64,000 nucleotides of DNA, taken from the NCBI GenBank assembly GCA_963835855.1, contig CAWIHA010000040.1:1-64000 (forward strand), read 5' to 3'. This document shows, piece after piece, positions 50,229 to 59,192 of the stretch (the stretch's first letter is position 1; each line of letters starts with the position of its first letter). Position numbers and translations under genes: made by a program. Under the pieces are notes generated by a model, which saw only the letters and a list, made by a program, of their open reading frames with translations, was not told the DNA's origin and ran no database searches. This DNA is from CAWIHA01 sp963835855. Lineage in GTDB: Bacteria; Acidobacteriota; Terriglobia; Bryobacterales; Bryobacteraceae.

Positions 50229-51796
50229 TTCGCAGTGGCGCTGGGCTGCGCCCGCCCTGCCCTCCGCATCAGCAGCACCAGCGGCACGATCGAGAGGAAG
50301 AGAAAGCCCATGATGCGAAATGCCTCTACAAAACTCAGAAGGGCTGCCTGTTGCTGGACCATCCCGTAGAGCATGGCCAGGCTTTGCCGGCCAGCCGTAT
50401 TCCGGTCCCAACCGCTCTGGAAAAACACCTCGTTGGCCCGCATCAGGAACTGCTGCACTTGCGGGTTATAGGGTGTGACGTGCGTGGCCAGGACAGATTG
50501 ATGAAACTGCGACCGCCGCGCAATAAAGGTTGTGACAAACGAAATGCCGACACTGGAACCGATGTTCCGCGTCACACTATAGAGGCTCGTCGCAAAGCCG
50601 GTCTCAGCCTTCGGTATGGGGTCCATGGTCAGCGTAGTGAGCGGTACGAAAACGAAAGCCATGCCCATGCCCTGGTTGATCTGGCACAAGAGGATGTCCC
50701 AGGTCCCCGATTCGAGACTCATGTGCGAGTAGCCGAAGAACGCCGCGCTGGTGACGACAAAGCCGAAAACCAGCATCCTCCGTGCATCCCAGTTCTTGCC
50801 CAAGAGGTATCCGACCAGGGGCATGCAAAGCGCTGTGCCGATGCCCCGCGGGCTGGTCCATATGCCGGCCGTAGCGGCAGTCCAGCCCAGCAGCGTTTGC
50901 ATGAACAGCGGCAGCAGCACCAAACTGCCGTAAAGAGCGAACCCCAGAACGGTCACCAGCCCGACGCCTGAGGCAAAGCTCCGGTATCTGAGCAACCGAA
51001 AACGCACAATGGGCTGCTTGACGAGGAGTTCCCGGATTACGAAGGCCGGCAGCATAATGCCCGCGATCACAGCCAGCGTCACAATGAAATGAGAGCCGAA
51101 CCAATCGTCTTCCTGGCCTTTGTCCAGCATGATCTGGAGCGCCGCCATGCCAACCGCCAGCATGCCCAATCCCCAGAAATCCACCCGCAGGGTTCCGCGG
51201 CGAATGTAGTGCGGGTCGTAGAGAAATAGGGAAATCATGACCAGGCTGAACAGTCCGATCGGCAGGTTGATGTAAAAGACCCAGCGCCAGGAATAGGTGT
51301 CCGTGAGCCATCCGCCCAGTGTCGGCCCCAGGATCGGTGCGGCCACGATTCCAAGCGCCCAGAAAGCCATTGCCTTGCCGCGCTCCTGCCCGGGGAACTC
51401 TTCGAGCAACACCGCCTGGGATAGGGGCTGTAGCCCGCCCCCCGTCGTTCCTTGAAGGACACGAAAGAAAATCAGCGCCGGAAGGCTCGGCGCCAACCCG
51501 CAACACACGCTCGACAGGGTGAATCCGCTTACAACGGTTAGGAGCAGCCGCTTGCGGCCGATCACATTCGCCAGCCACCCCGTGATCGGGAGTATGACGG
51601 CGTTGGCCACGAGGTAGGAGGTCAGAACCCAGGTCGCTTCGTCGACGGTAGCCGAAAGGCTCCCTGCTATATGCGGCAAGCTGACGTTGACGACCGTGGT
51701 ATCCAACACCTCCATTACGGCGCTGGACATCACAGCGATGGCGATCAGCCAGCGGTTCGCTTGCGGAGGGCCGAGTTCAGCACCTGTCGCCTGCAT
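50225..51796 (-). CDS. DHA2-family multidrug efflux transporter (EmrB-like MFS)
   Basis: A 523-residue major-facilitator protein with 14 predicted helices, as in the DHA2 group. AVMEVLDTTVVNVSLPHIAG (helix 1) and LANVIGRKRLLL (the A motif loop) match EmrB/QacA-type drug:H+ antiporters, and PILGPTLGGWLTD is motif C. It probably exports hydrophobic toxic compounds. The usual EmrA membrane-fusion and TolC partners are not encoded beside it. It stands alone, convergent with fliM. Confidence 0.88.
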   Translation of the reverse strand: MQATGAELGPPQANRWLIAIAVMSSAVMEVLDTTVVNVSLPHIAGSLSATVDEATWVLTSYLVANAVILPITGWLANVIGRKRLLLTVVSGFTLSSVCCGLAPSLPALIFFRVLQGTTGGGLQPLSQAVLLEEFPGQERGKAMAFWALGIVAAPILGPTLGGWLTDTYSWRWVFYINLPIGLFSLVMISLFLYDPHYIRRGTLRVDFWGLGMLAVGMAALQIMLDKGQEDDWFGSHFIVTLAVIAGIMLPAFVIRELLVKQPIVRFRLLRYRSFASGVGLVTVLGFALYGSLVLLPLFMQTLLGWTAATAGIWTSPRGIGTALCMPLVGYLLGKNWDARRMLVFGFVVTSAAFFGYSHMSLESGTWDILLCQINQGMGMAFVFVPLTTLTMDPIPKAETGFATSLYSVTRNIGSSVGISFVTTFIARRSQFHQSVLATHVTPYNPQVQQFLMRANEVFFQSGWDRNTAGRQSLAMLYGMVQQQAALLSFVEAFRIMGFLFLSIVPLVLLMRRAGRAQPSATAN

Positions 51797-52067
51797 TCAA
51801 CTGGAACTTCCGTTTCGACTCCCGTCTTTTCGATCAGTGTACACCCCGCCGCCATGCGCCGATCCAGGCCAGCCGCATTCTTCTCCTCGGAAGCCGCTTT
51901 CGGCTTCGCCAAGCGGCGCCTCGGCCTTGCCACAAGAAACCGGAATGCTGCGACACTGTGAACGTTGCCAGGGCGCAAAACGCGGCTGTGGAGTCAGCTT
52001 TCAGACGGCCGCGATCTGTCAGATTTTTCCGGGAGTTTTTCAGCAATCCGCCCGAGCAGCCCGGCGG

Positions 52068-53264
52068 CTAGTGCGGCAGCCGCCGTTGCCGCATGAACGC
52101 GGGCGTATCCAGGTACTCCAATTCTTCCGGTTCGGGCAGCGGCGGCGTTCCATTGGGCGGCTTCGTTTCCAGCACGAGCTCCGCCTGCTCTTCGACCGCC
52201 ACCGCGGCTTGCGGCTGCTTGTCCGAGAGCCATTTGTGCGTGGCGGCGGGCCGCTCCCCGGCCCCGGCAGGGTGTTCGGCGGGCGCAAAGCCGGTCGCGA
52301 TCACCGTGACCTTAACGGCGTCGGCCATGGATTCGTTGAGCACGATGCCAAAATTGAGCTCGACGTCGTCGGAGCCAGTCGCCTTGCGGACCAACTGGCA
52401 CGCCTCGCTCACCTCATGCAATGCGAGCCGGCTCGAGCCGGTGAAGTTAATGAGAAGGTTGTGGGCGCCCTGGATACCGGCATCTTCGAGCAGCGGCGAG
52501 CCGATGGCCTGCCGGGCTGCCTCGAGCGCGGCGTTTTCACCGCGCGCCGTGGCGGTTCCGAGCATGGCGTAGCCCTGGCCGAGCATGGTCGAGCGGATGT
52601 CGGAGAAATCGCGATTGATGAAGCCCGGTGTGGTCATAATGTCCACGATGTCCTCGACCGTCCGGCGAAGGAAATCATGTCCCATGCGGAAGGCCTCGAG
52701 CACGCTGGTGCCGCGCGGCGCCAGCGCGAGCAGACGCTCATTGGGAATCGTGATCACCGTATCGACAGTCGCGGCCAGTTCGGCCAGCCCCTTTTCCGCT
52801 TGGCGCACGCGCCGGGTGCCCTCGAACGCAAACGGTTTCGTCACGACCGCTACCGTGAGTGCGTTCAGCTCCCTCGCGAGCGAGGCCACCACCGGCGCGG
52901 CCCCCGTTCCCGTGCCGCTGCCGAGCCCGGCGGTCACGAACACAATGTCGGCGCCCTGCAGGATCTCCACGATGCGCTCGGTATCTTCCAGCGCCGCCTG
53001 GCGTCCGACCGATGGATCGGCGCCGGCACCCCGGCCGCGTGTGACCTTGCAGCCGATCGCGAGCTTGTTGGGCACGGGGGAAGCTTCCAGCGCCTGCATG
53101 TCCGTGTTCAGCACGTAAAACTCGACGTCTTCCAAGCCCCCATTCATGATGTGCGCGACTGCGTTCGAACCGCCGCCGCCCACGCCGACCACCTTGATCC
53201 GCGCGCGGGCGCGCGCTTCGTCTTCGTCCTGCATCTCGTATTTCAAATTGTCGAGGACCGCCAT
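52068..53264 (-). CDS. ftsZ: Cell division GTPase FtsZ
   Basis: A 398-residue tubulin homologue from the ATG at 53264, with GGGAG 6 bases upstream; a 43-residue upstream extension lacks support. VVGVGGGGSNAV is the first nucleotide loop and AGLGSGTGTGAAPVV the tubulin signature, with Ser where most FtsZ have Gly (GGGTGTG). The T7 loop NRDFSDIRSTM, which completes GTP hydrolysis in the next subunit, is intact. A variable linker leads to the C-terminal peptide LDTPAFMRQRR that binds FtsA and other partners. It is the last gene of the dcw cluster, 26 bases after ftsA. Confidence 0.95.
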   Translation of the reverse strand: MAVLDNLKYEMQDEDEARARARIKVVGVGGGGSNAVAHIMNGGLEDVEFYVLNTDMQALEASPVPNKLAIGCKVTRGRGAGADPSVGRQAALEDTERIVEILQGADIVFVTAGLGSGTGTGAAPVVASLARELNALTVAVVTKPFAFEGTRRVRQAEKGLAELAATVDTVITIPNERLLALAPRGTSVLEAFRMGHDFLRRTVEDIVDIMTTPGFINRDFSDIRSTMLGQGYAMLGTATARGENAALEAARQAIGSPLLEDAGIQGAHNLLINFTGSSRLALHEVSEACQLVRKATGSDDVELNFGIVLNESMADAVKVTVIATGFAPAEHPAGAGERPAATHKWLSDKQPQAAVAVEEQAELVLETKPPNGTPPLPEPEELEYLDTPAFMRQRRLPH

Positions 53265-53290
53265 TTCGATCTCCCGAGCCGCCGCGGCGG

Positions 53291-54487
53291 CTACTTGAAA
53301 AGATTCGCCAGAAAACCGCTGCTCTTTCTGTCTAGTGCGGCACGCAGTTTCAGGCGCGCCGAGTACATCGCAAGACCCGTTGCCGTCGTCCAAGCCGGAT
53401 TATCGATCCCGGCGGGCCAGTCCACGATGCCGGCCGGCAGCCCGTTCCGCGCGTGGCATTTCAAAACTCTCTCGGCGATGTCGCACATGCCTGGCAGCCG
53501 CGCCCCACCGCCCGCCAGCACGACGCCCATCAGCACCTGCTCCGCGCCAGCCCGTTCCATCTCGTGCGCGACGAATTCGAACAGCTCCGCCGCCCGCGCT
53601 TCCAGAATCAGGTTGAGGTCGCGGCACAAGGTCTCGCGCGGGCCGCGCCCCACCGCCGAGGGCAGCTCAATCAGGCTATTGTCGGCGGAGAGGCCGAGCA
53701 TGGCGCAGCCATATTGCTCCTTGATCCGCTCCGCGTCTTCCAGAGTCACTGTGAGACCGCGAGCGACGTCGCGTGTGAAGTGGTCACCGCAGATGGGCAG
53801 GCTCGAGGAGAGCATCAGCGGATCGCCATAATAGACGGCCAGGTCGGTCGAATGGGCGCCGATGTCGATCAGCGCGACGCCCTCCCGCCGGTCTTCAGGC
53901 AGAATCGCGGCGTACGCGGCTGCGACCGGCTCAAAGACCGTCTCCTCGACGGAGAGGCGGGCAAGATTCGCCGCGCCGATCAGCGCCTCGTGCTCCTGGG
54001 CGGAAGCGGTCACCAGGTGCACGTATACCTCCAGCCGCGAGCCGATCATGCCGCGCGGGTTGCGGAGGCCGTTGCGGCCATCGACGGTGAAGTCCTGCGG
54101 CTGAAGGTGCAGCAGCATCTCGTCTTCTTGGAGCTCGACGCGCGAGGCGCGCTCGACCACCCGGTTCACATCGCTCTGATCGATCTGGCGCGGAGAGCCG
54201 ATCTCGTAGCCGCCGCGGCCGTTCGCCCCCCAGACACTCGGCCCGCCCACCCCGAAGACAGCTGATCCGATCGGCGCCTGCGCGCGGTGCTCCGCCTCGA
54301 GGACTGCGATCCGGATGCATTCCGAGACCGCCTTCTGGTCCGCGATGCGCCCTCGATTCCAGCCCTGGGAAGACGTTTCGCCGAACCCGATCAAGCGCAC
54401 GCACGCATTTTCGAGCAGCAGAATCACTACACGCGTGCGCGCGCTGCCCGCATCCACACCTGCCGCCAGCACCGGTTTAGCGGGCAT
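53291..54487 (-). CDS. ftsA: Cell division protein FtsA
   Basis: A 398-residue actin-like ATPase that tethers FtsZ to the membrane. GVDAGSARTRVVIL is the phosphate 1 motif, VALIDIGAHSTDLAVY the phosphate 2 motif and VVLAGGGARLPGM the adenosine motif; the 1C domain (VHLVTASAQEHEALIGAANL) is present. The C-terminal amphipathic helix (SSGFLANLFK) can act as the membrane anchor. Its start overlaps the ftsQ stop by 11 bases. Confidence 0.93.
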   Translation of the reverse strand: MPAKPVLAAGVDAGSARTRVVILLLENACVRLIGFGETSSQGWNRGRIADQKAVSECIRIAVLEAEHRAQAPIGSAVFGVGGPSVWGANGRGGYEIGSPRQIDQSDVNRVVERASRVELQEDEMLLHLQPQDFTVDGRNGLRNPRGMIGSRLEVYVHLVTASAQEHEALIGAANLARLSVEETVFEPVAAAYAAILPEDRREGVALIDIGAHSTDLAVYYGDPLMLSSSLPICGDHFTRDVARGLTVTLEDAERIKEQYGCAMLGLSADNSLIELPSAVGRGPRETLCRDLNLILEARAAELFEFVAHEMERAGAEQVLMGVVLAGGGARLPGMCDIAERVLKCHARNGLPAGIVDWPAGIDNPAWTTATGLAMYSARLKLRAALDRKSSGFLANLFK

Positions 54488-55358
54488 CCGGGTTTGCCTC
54501 CAGGATGATGCGATCGTCCAAGCGCAAGTCGAAGGCGCGCGCGCCCGGCAAGCGCCGGCCGATGTCGGGGTAATGAGTGAAGAAATTCTTCAGCCGCGAG
54601 AGATAATGTTCGCTGCCGAGCTGTAGCCGGATGGGGCGGCCCTCGACCACTTGCATTACCTTCAGGTTTTCCGGGTCACTGACGTTGATCTCGGAGATCT
54701 GACCGGCATAGGCCTCAGCCTCGCGGATGAGCGTGAGCGCCTGGCGGACGCTCTCGCGCCGCATCGACGGGGGCTCCTCTGCGCTGACGCCCCGGAGCAC
54801 CGGCAGATCGAGCACCGCGCGCGGCGGAGGATCGAGCAGCGCGCCATCCTCATCGATGAGCTTCAGCCCGCCCGCAGGGAGCAGTGCGAATGCCACCGGC
54901 GTGCGCTCAGTGATGCAAACGGCGACGCGGTTCGGCCAGCGGCGCGAAACAGAGGCGTCGCGCACCCAGTCGATCGCAAGCAGGGCGCGGCGGCGCTCGG
55001 CCAGTGGCAGCAGGTAGATGCTGCGCCCGAAATCCTCGCGGAACACGCCGATTATGCGCGCGCTGGGAGCATGAACGACGCCCGTGAGCGACAGATCCGG
55101 GTGGATTTGGGTGTCGCCGCGAAGCGCGAAATGCGAGTCGGTAGCTAGGTACTCATCCAAACGGTAGATTGCAAACACCAGGGCCACGATGAGCAGCACC
55201 GCGCCACTCCAGAGCAGCACGCGGCGGAAGCGCCCGGCCGGCCCGGTTTCCGGTTTTGCGCGGGCATGTCTCCAGGGCGGCGGTTCAGAAGCCCGTTCCA
55301 CGGGGGGATCGTCCTCCGGGAGCGCCAGATCGAGTTGTACCGCCTGTCTCCGGCCCAT
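54477..55358 (-). CDS. ftsQ: Cell division protein FtsQ
   Basis: A 293-residue bitopic protein: a Pro/Arg-rich cytoplasmic tail, one membrane helix (VLLWSGAVLLIVALVFAIY, residues ~47-65), a POTRA domain (LSLTGVVHAPSARIIGVF ... DWVRDASVSRRWPNRVAV) and a beta domain ending FDLRLDDRIIL. FtsQ scaffolds FtsB/FtsL and the septal synthase. It follows murC by 3 bases; murB and ddl, often found between them, are absent here. Confidence 0.9.
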   Translation of the reverse strand: MGRRQAVQLDLALPEDDPPVERASEPPPWRHARAKPETGPAGRFRRVLLWSGAVLLIVALVFAIYRLDEYLATDSHFALRGDTQIHPDLSLTGVVHAPSARIIGVFREDFGRSIYLLPLAERRRALLAIDWVRDASVSRRWPNRVAVCITERTPVAFALLPAGGLKLIDEDGALLDPPPRAVLDLPVLRGVSAEEPPSMRRESVRQALTLIREAEAYAGQISEINVSDPENLKVMQVVEGRPIRLQLGSEHYLSRLKNFFTHYPDIGRRLPGARAFDLRLDDRIILEANPDAR

Positions 55359-55361
55359 ACC

Positions 55362-56738
55362 TTATGTCCCTCGCAGCCGCTCCAAGATGCGGTCGCCGGC
55401 CTGCCAGACGTTACCGGCGCCGAGTGTGATGATGAGATCGCCCTTCCCGGCTGCTGCGGCCACAGCCTCGATCGCCTGCTCGATCGTGCCGGCGTAATCG
55501 ACCGACCGATGTCCGAACGCGCGAATGCGCTCGGCCAGCGCCGCGGCCGACACGCCTTCGATCGGTTTTTCCGAGGCCGCGTAGATGTCGAGCAGATAGA
55601 CGGCGTCGGCCTGGTAGAAACAGCGCGCGAAATCGTCCGCCAGGTAAAACGTGCGCGTGTAGCGGTGCGGCTGGAAGATCACCAGGATGCGGCGGTAATG
55701 GCACTGCCGGGCCGCCATCAGCGTCGCCCGGATCTCGGTCGGGTGGTGGCCGTAATCGTCCATGACCGTAATGCCCCGCTCCTGGCCGCGGATCTGGAAG
55801 CGCCGCTCGACGCCGCTGTAACCGGTGAGCGCTTCCCGCATCGCCTGGAGCGGTATTCCCAGTTCCAGCCCTACCGCGACCGCCGCGGCGGCGTTGAGCA
55901 CATTGTGCGCGCCGGGAACTTGGAGACGAAACTCGCCCAGGTCCTCGCCACGCGTGCGCAGCCGGAAGGCGCTCGAAAGATGGCCGCACGCGTATTCGCT
56001 GACCTGGAGATCGGCCTGCGCCCGCGTCCCGTAGGTGACGGTCCGCCGCTTGACTTCCGGCAAAATGCGCTGCACGTTCTCGTCGTCGAGGCAAAGCACC
56101 GCCGCGCCGTAGAACGGCACCTTGTTCACGAACTCGACGAACGCCGCGCGGATCTCTTCGATGGACGAGTAATGGTCCAGGTGCTCCCGATCGATGTTGG
56201 TGACGATGGCCAGGATGGGCGACAGCTTGAGAAACGAGCCATCGCTCTCGTCGGACTCGACGACCAGGAAATCGCTCTGGCCCAGCCGCGCGTTCGAATC
56301 GCCAATCGCTTTCAAGCGGCCGCCGACGACGATGGTCGGGTCCTGGCCGGCGTGGCTGAGCATGGTTGCGAGCATCGAGGTGGTGGTGGTTTTCCCATGG
56401 CTGCCGGCCACGGCGATGCCGAACTTCAGGCGCATCAGCTCCGCCAGCAGCTCGCCGCGCGGGATCACCGGGATCTGGCGCCGGCGTGCTTCCTGCACCT
56501 CGGGATTGTCTTCGCCAATGGCTGAGCTGACCACCACGGCTCTTGCGCCGCCGATGTTTCCCGCCGCGTGGCCTTCGTAAATGGCGGCTCCCAGCTTCGC
56601 AAGGCGGCCGGTGATGGGCGTGAGCTTCACATCGGAGCCGGTGATCGTGAAACCCAGCCCAAGCAGCACCTCAGCGATGCCGCTCATGCCGATGCCGCCG
56701 ATGCCGGTGAAGTGCAGATGCTGTGGCTTAAGGAACAT
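55362..56738 (-). CDS. murC: UDP-N-acetylmuramate-L-alanine ligase
   Basis: A 458-residue Mur ligase from the ATG at 56738; the ATG at 56888 would add a 50-residue low-complexity leader with no family counterpart. The N-domain has HFTGIGGIGMSGIAEVLLGL, the P-loop is GSHGKTTTTSML, and VVESDESDGSF, LDHY and DDYGHHPTEIRAT are the Mg/UMAG and ADP-binding motifs. It adds L-Ala to UDP-MurNAc, the first amino acid of the stem peptide. Confidence 0.94.
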   Translation of the reverse strand: MFLKPQHLHFTGIGGIGMSGIAEVLLGLGFTITGSDVKLTPITGRLAKLGAAIYEGHAAGNIGGARAVVVSSAIGEDNPEVQEARRRQIPVIPRGELLAELMRLKFGIAVAGSHGKTTTTSMLATMLSHAGQDPTIVVGGRLKAIGDSNARLGQSDFLVVESDESDGSFLKLSPILAIVTNIDREHLDHYSSIEEIRAAFVEFVNKVPFYGAAVLCLDDENVQRILPEVKRRTVTYGTRAQADLQVSEYACGHLSSAFRLRTRGEDLGEFRLQVPGAHNVLNAAAAVAVGLELGIPLQAMREALTGYSGVERRFQIRGQERGITVMDDYGHHPTEIRATLMAARQCHYRRILVIFQPHRYTRTFYLADDFARCFYQADAVYLLDIYAASEKPIEGVSAAALAERIRAFGHRSVDYAGTIEQAIEAVAAAAGKGDLIITLGAGNVWQAGDRILERLRGT

Positions 56739-56892
56739 TTTTGTTACGCCTGCGGCGGAGGACGGCCGCGCCGTGCCCGCCGCCGCGCCGGGAACGCCGG
56801 ATACCGGCGGCCCCCCGCCGGCGCCAGCGTCTTCGTGACCCGCGGCAAAAAAACATTTCTGTACGCTATTGTTTCGGCTTCTGGTCATGATG

Positions 56893-57972
56893 TCAATGGA
56901 AATCTTGCGGCCGGGCGATTTCCTCGAGCAGGTCCGCCGCGTGCGCCGCAGCCAGCGGATGCGCGAAGCGCCGCGCCGCCGCGCCCATGCGCTCCAGGGC
57001 GCCCGCGCCGGAAGCGAGCACCCGCACCTCGTCGAAAAACCGGGAACCGTCGAACTCCCGGTCGAGGACCAGGCGCGCGGCTCCCGCGTTCGCCAGCACC
57101 TCGGCGTTGCGGCGCTGGTGATCGTCGGAAGCGAATGGAAACGGCACCAGGATCGCGGGCTTGCCCGCGGCGGCCACCTCCGCTACCGCGCCCGCGCCCG
57201 AACGGCAAACGATCAAATCCGCCGCCGCGAATGCCGCCGGCATGTCGTCGATGAACGGCACCACTTCTCCTTCCAAGCCCGTTTCCGCGAACTCCTTTTG
57301 AAGCTCCGCGTGGGCCTCCCGGCCGGTCTGATGAATGAGCCGGATCGGAAACGCCGCCTTACGGAACAGCGGCCAGCTCTGGCGCGCCGCCTGATTCAGT
57401 GTGTGCGAGCCGCGGCTTCCGCCGGTGATGAGCACCGTCAGAACACGCTCCCGCGGCTTCGGCCGGATCGCAAAAAACTCCGGGCGCACCGGCAAGCTGG
57501 TCAGCTCAGTTTTGCCGCACGGGAAATACCGCGCAGCCTCCTCAAAAGTGAGCAGCGCGCGCGCGGCCAGTCGGCCCATCCAGCGGTTGGTCATGCCCGG
57601 CACCGCATTCGGTTCCATCAGCACCATCGGGATGCGCCGCATCCACGCGGCCAGCATCACCGGACCGGCGGCATATCCGCCCATGCTGAAGACCGCCGCG
57701 GGCCTCCACCGGCCCATTTCACGCGCGAGCCGGAGCGTGCTCCTGGGCAGTTGCCACAACGTGCGCAGTGTCTGCGCCGCCCCGACGCGCTTCAAGCCGC
57801 CGATCGCGATCCACTCTATTGGAAACCCGGCCGTAGGCACAAGCGTTGCCTCGAGGCCTGTGGGCGTCCCCACGAAGAGCGGTTCATGCCCGCGCCTTCG
57901 CAACTCCCGGGCAACCGCGAGAGCCGGAATCACGTGCCCACCCGTGCCACCGCCCGCCATCAAAAATTTCAT
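56893..57972 (-). CDS. murG: Undecaprenyldiphospho-muramoylpentapeptide GlcNAc-transferase
   Basis: A 359-residue GT28 enzyme converting lipid I to lipid II at the inner face of the membrane. MAGGGTGGHVIPALAVAREL is the GGTGGH acceptor motif; ITGGSRGSHTLNQAA and the C-domain with ICRSGAGAVAEVAAAGKPAI bind UDP-GlcNAc. Its ATG overlaps the stop of a 28-codon open frame (GGATGA), which in turn overlaps the ftsW stop in the same way. About 155 bases separate it from murC. Confidence 0.94.
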   Translation of the reverse strand: MKFLMAGGGTGGHVIPALAVARELRRRGHEPLFVGTPTGLEATLVPTAGFPIEWIAIGGLKRVGAAQTLRTLWQLPRSTLRLAREMGRWRPAAVFSMGGYAAGPVMLAAWMRRIPMVLMEPNAVPGMTNRWMGRLAARALLTFEEAARYFPCGKTELTSLPVRPEFFAIRPKPRERVLTVLITGGSRGSHTLNQAARQSWPLFRKAAFPIRLIHQTGREAHAELQKEFAETGLEGEVVPFIDDMPAAFAAADLIVCRSGAGAVAEVAAAGKPAILVPFPFASDDHQRRNAEVLANAGAARLVLDREFDGSRFFDEVRVLASGAGALERMGAAARRFAHPLAAAHAADLLEEIARPQDFH

Positions 57973-58072
57973 CCCGCCTGCTCGCTCACGAGGCCCGCCT
58001 CCTGATTCGTATGCGCGAACGCGCCTCCGCGTAATTGGTTCGGTGCTGGTTTCATCCCGCCTGCTCGCTCAC
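57967..58072. repeat. 23-bp direct repeat flanking the ftsW-murG junction
   Basis: TTTCATCCCGCCTGCTCGCT plus CAC occurs at 57967-57989 and 58050-58072 on the plus strand, 83 bases apart. Read on the minus strand each copy encodes the end ...SEQAG with a GGATGAAA stop/start overlap, so the murG translation-coupling signal exists twice. The layout suggests an 83-bp tandem duplication whose interior has since diverged. Confidence 0.85.
57969..58055 (-). CDS. 28-codon microORF between ftsW and murG
   Basis: The ATG at 58055 overlaps the ftsW stop (GGATGA) and the frame ends in a TGA that overlaps the murG ATG in the identical context. The peptide is MKPAPNQLRGGAFAHTNQEA ending VSEQAG, the last six residues repeating the end of FtsW. 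It is too short for a fold; its likely role, if any, is to relay ribosomes from ftsW to murG after a duplication separated them. Confidence 0.5.
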   Translation of the reverse strand: MKPAPNQLRGGAFAHTNQEAGLVSEQAG

Positions 58073-59190
58073 AGAGAGGAGCATGCCCAGCGAGATCAGC
58101 GTGCTCAACAGCGAACTGCCGCCATAGCTGATCATCGGCAGGGGAATGCCCTTCGTCGGCGCCATCCCGAGCACGACGCTCATATTCATCAGTGCCTGAA
58201 CGACAATCATCGTGGTCACGCCGAGCGCCAGGTAACGGCCAAAGTCGTCCGGCGTGGCGCGCACGAGCTGGAGCCCGCGCCATAGAATCACGAGGAATAG
58301 CATCACGACCGCGGTGCAGCCGGCTAGCCCGACTCCTCGCCGATCACCGCGTAAATAAAATCCGTGTGCGCTTCCGGCAAATAGAACAGCTTCTGCTTCC
58401 CCTCCATCAGGCCCAGGCCGAAGATGCCGCCGCTGCCCACCGCGATCTTCGACTGGCGCAGGTGATAGCTGGGGTCACGGTTGTAGGGTGACTGGCGCAG
58501 ATAATCCTTGACCTTCCCGCCCCAGGCGAAGCGCTCGAGCGTCTTGTATTCGGGATCGAAGAAGCCCAAGAAGCGCACCAGGCGATACGGCTTGGCAGCG
58601 ACCGCGGCGGCCACGCCCATCAGTACCACCGCCACTGTGATGCGAATGTACTTGCGGTCTAGGCCGGCGGCATAGAAGACCACCGCCGCCGTAACCACCA
58701 GGACCGCCGCAGTTCCCAGGTCCGCGATCACCACCGCAACCGCGAGCGGGACCACCGCGAGCAGCGCCGGCAGCAGTGTGTACCGGTTGTTGATCGCTTT
58801 TGCGCGCAATGCCACGAAATAAGCCAAGAAGACGATCAATGCGGGTTTGGCGAATTCGGATGGCTGGATGCTCAGCGAGCCAATCCGAAGCCAGCGGTGC
58901 GCGCGGGTATCGATGAAGTAGACGGCAATGAGCGCAGCGAGCACGAGGCCGATAGAGGAGAATGCCCAAGCCGCGGAATTGAACCTCCGGTAATCGGTGT
59001 GCTTGAGCACCATCATCACGGCGAACGCTGCGGCGGCCCAGGCAAGCTGCCGCAAGATGTAGTAGCCGCTGGAACCGAATTTCAGCCGGGCAACGACGGA
59101 CGATGCGCTGTACACCATCACCAGGCCGAACGCCACCAGCCCGATCACCGGCCACAACAGCACCCAATCTGTCTTCACTCGCTGCGCCAT
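58052..59190 (-). pseudogene. ftsW: Septal peptidoglycan glycosyltransferase FtsW (apparent frameshift)
   Basis: A SEDS-family membrane protein that polymerises lipid II at the septum. From 59190 the frame gives the expected N-terminal helices, RWLRIGSLSIQPSEFAKPAL (the SEDS signature) and EGKQKLFYLPEAHTDFIYAV, but stops at GEESG (TAG at 58324-58326). The missing remainder, beginning LAGCTAVVMLFLVILWRGL, is in the next frame and runs to 58052 through APTKGIPLPMISYGGSSLL. One lost C in the GGGCTAGCC stretch restores a normal ~378-residue FtsW. As the gene is usually essential, I suspect a sequence error. Confidence 0.88.
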
Positions 59191-59192
59191 AA

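Noticed and set aside
51687..53831. A 714-codon plus-strand open frame across ftsZ and ftsA
   Set aside because: It lies antisense to two clear division genes; its peptide is Arg/His-rich with no domain. Long antisense frames are expected at this GC content.
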